From the NCBI GenBank assembly GCA_001949185.1, contig BDGG01000003.1:4647092-4711091 (forward strand): DNA of 64,000 nucleotides. Direction: 5' to 3'. Shown piece after piece: positions 63,265-64,000 of this stretch. Each line of letters opens with the position of its first letter. Within the stretch, counting starts at the first letter, position 1. The position numbers were made by a program, and so were the translations under genes. The stretch comes from Ramazzottius varieornatus (Eukaryota > Tardigrada > Eutardigrada > Parachela > Ramazzottiidae). Below the pieces are notes generated by a model. That model was given only the letters and a program-made list of their open reading frames with translations. It ran no database searches and was not told the origin of the DNA.

Positions 63265-64000
63265 ATGAGCACAGTCCAGCAGCTTCAGCGCGGTTTCGCC
63301 AATCTCTTGACCCCCAACGAAGCTGACAAGAAGCCGGTGATTTTGGTGCTGGGCTGCACAGGGCGCACCGGAAACCTCGTGGCACAGGAGCTGGAGAAGC
63401 ACGGGGACGTCGTTGTCCGCCGGACAGCTCGTAAGCCCGACCAGCTCAACGCGTGGAAAGCCGAAGGGACAGATGCAGTTTTCCTTAATATGGACGACCC
63501 AAAGACGTTCGCAATGGCCATGCACGGGGTTGACCGTCTGTACTTGATGACGGAAGCTACCGTTGGAATGTCGACACATGGGAAGACCCTCATTGATGCG
63601 GCGGTTAAAGCCGGTGTCCAACATGTCGTCAAGCTTTCTTGCTACTATCAATGGGACTGTATCGTACCTCAGTGGGCTTGGCTTTAACTGACCGACACCT
63701 ACCTCAAGAATTCAGGTAAGAGGGAACTGAGAACTCGGCAAGCAAAGTCGAAAGTTCGCTCTTCTAAGTGGCGCACGTCCCCAGTAAGTAACAATGTGAA
63801 CGTGCGCCAATTGGGAAAGCATGCAAACTCGACTAGTTGGTTTCCTGAATGGCGCACATATCCAGCTAATTTCACCACGTTGTGCGCCACCTCGGAAAGC
63901 AATCTTGTCGGTTCGCTGAGCTTCCATTCGAGGTCTTGAAGCACCCCGAATCCTCCTCACCATGTACCAGACTTTAAAGGGTTCGTTTCAAAACAGGAAT
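63265..64000 (+). CDS. NmrA-like NAD(P)-binding protein, 5' part
   Basis: Starts at 63265 and is cut by the window edge. The Rossmann N terminus is clear: VILVLGCTGRTGNLVAQELE (GxxGxxG), VVRRTARKPDQL, an acidic turn with FLNMDDPKTFAMAMHGVDRLYLM and AAVKAGVQHVVKLS, as in NmrA/HSCARG-type atypical SDRs (redox sensing or quinone/NADPH-linked roles). The frame meets TAA at 63685-63687, yet remains open immediately after it with LTDTYLKNSG up to a good donor at 63714 (gtaaga), a motif expected at this place in the family. So the gene is either truncated here or carries an in-frame stop. A dimeric family A repeat follows in the putative intron. Confidence 0.65.
63733..63927. repeat. Family A dimer
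   Basis: Two cores in the putative first intron of the NmrA-like gene. Confidence 0.85.

Overview
The window is nuclear DNA of an intron-rich, gene-dense animal. I rebuilt 21 protein-coding loci by joining exons at GT/AG sites and checking that every junction kept the reading frame. A cell-surface gene with Ig, DB and FN3 modules points to an ecdysozoan. Moderate GC content, varied (not TTTTCAG-like) acceptors and the mix of genes fit a tardigrade somewhat better than a Caenorhabditis-like nematode, but the phylum is not proven by the sequence.

Layout. 0.6-6.5 kb: C1orf43 homolog, then an Ig/DB/FN3 receptor-like gene. 7.4-15 kb: two divergent genes for two-TM proteins around 3.9 kb of non-coding DNA. 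15.9-20 kb: mitochondrial NAD kinase (NADK2), convergent with V-ATPase subunit d. 20.9-25 kb: OPA1. 25.3-29 kb: a lipocalin with a stop codon in place of its invariant Trp, and glutaminyl cyclase. 29.5 kb: tRNA-Leu(TAG). 30.3-37 kb: CNOT3, a small putative mitochondrial protein with two alternative 3' ends, and MPC1 with a 4-nt micro-exon. 37-44 kb: RRN3, a DUF1761 membrane protein, and a single-exon coiled-coil protein. 44.9-47.5 kb: a poorly resolved gene whose frame is broken. 47.5-52.2 kb: gene-poor DNA with a protein phosphatase 4 pseudogene and an assembly gap inside a long inverted repeat. 52.2-64 kb: PLEKHF (phafin), ABHD16A, glucose-6-phosphate isomerase, FAM98, and an NmrA-like gene cut by the window edge.

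The genes are mostly unrelated housekeeping functions (mitochondrial dynamics, NADP supply and pyruvate import; vacuolar acidification; mRNA deadenylation; Pol I initiation; glycolysis). I see no operon-like pathway.

The dominant non-genic signal is an abundant short palindromic repeat, called family A here. There are about 36 loci and some 50 hairpin cores, most in introns, often as head-to-tail dimers, with the core AAGTGGCGCACG...CGTGCGCCACTT and TIR-like ends. A second, smaller hairpin family (family B, ACCTGCATAC...GTATGCAGGT) also sits mainly in introns.
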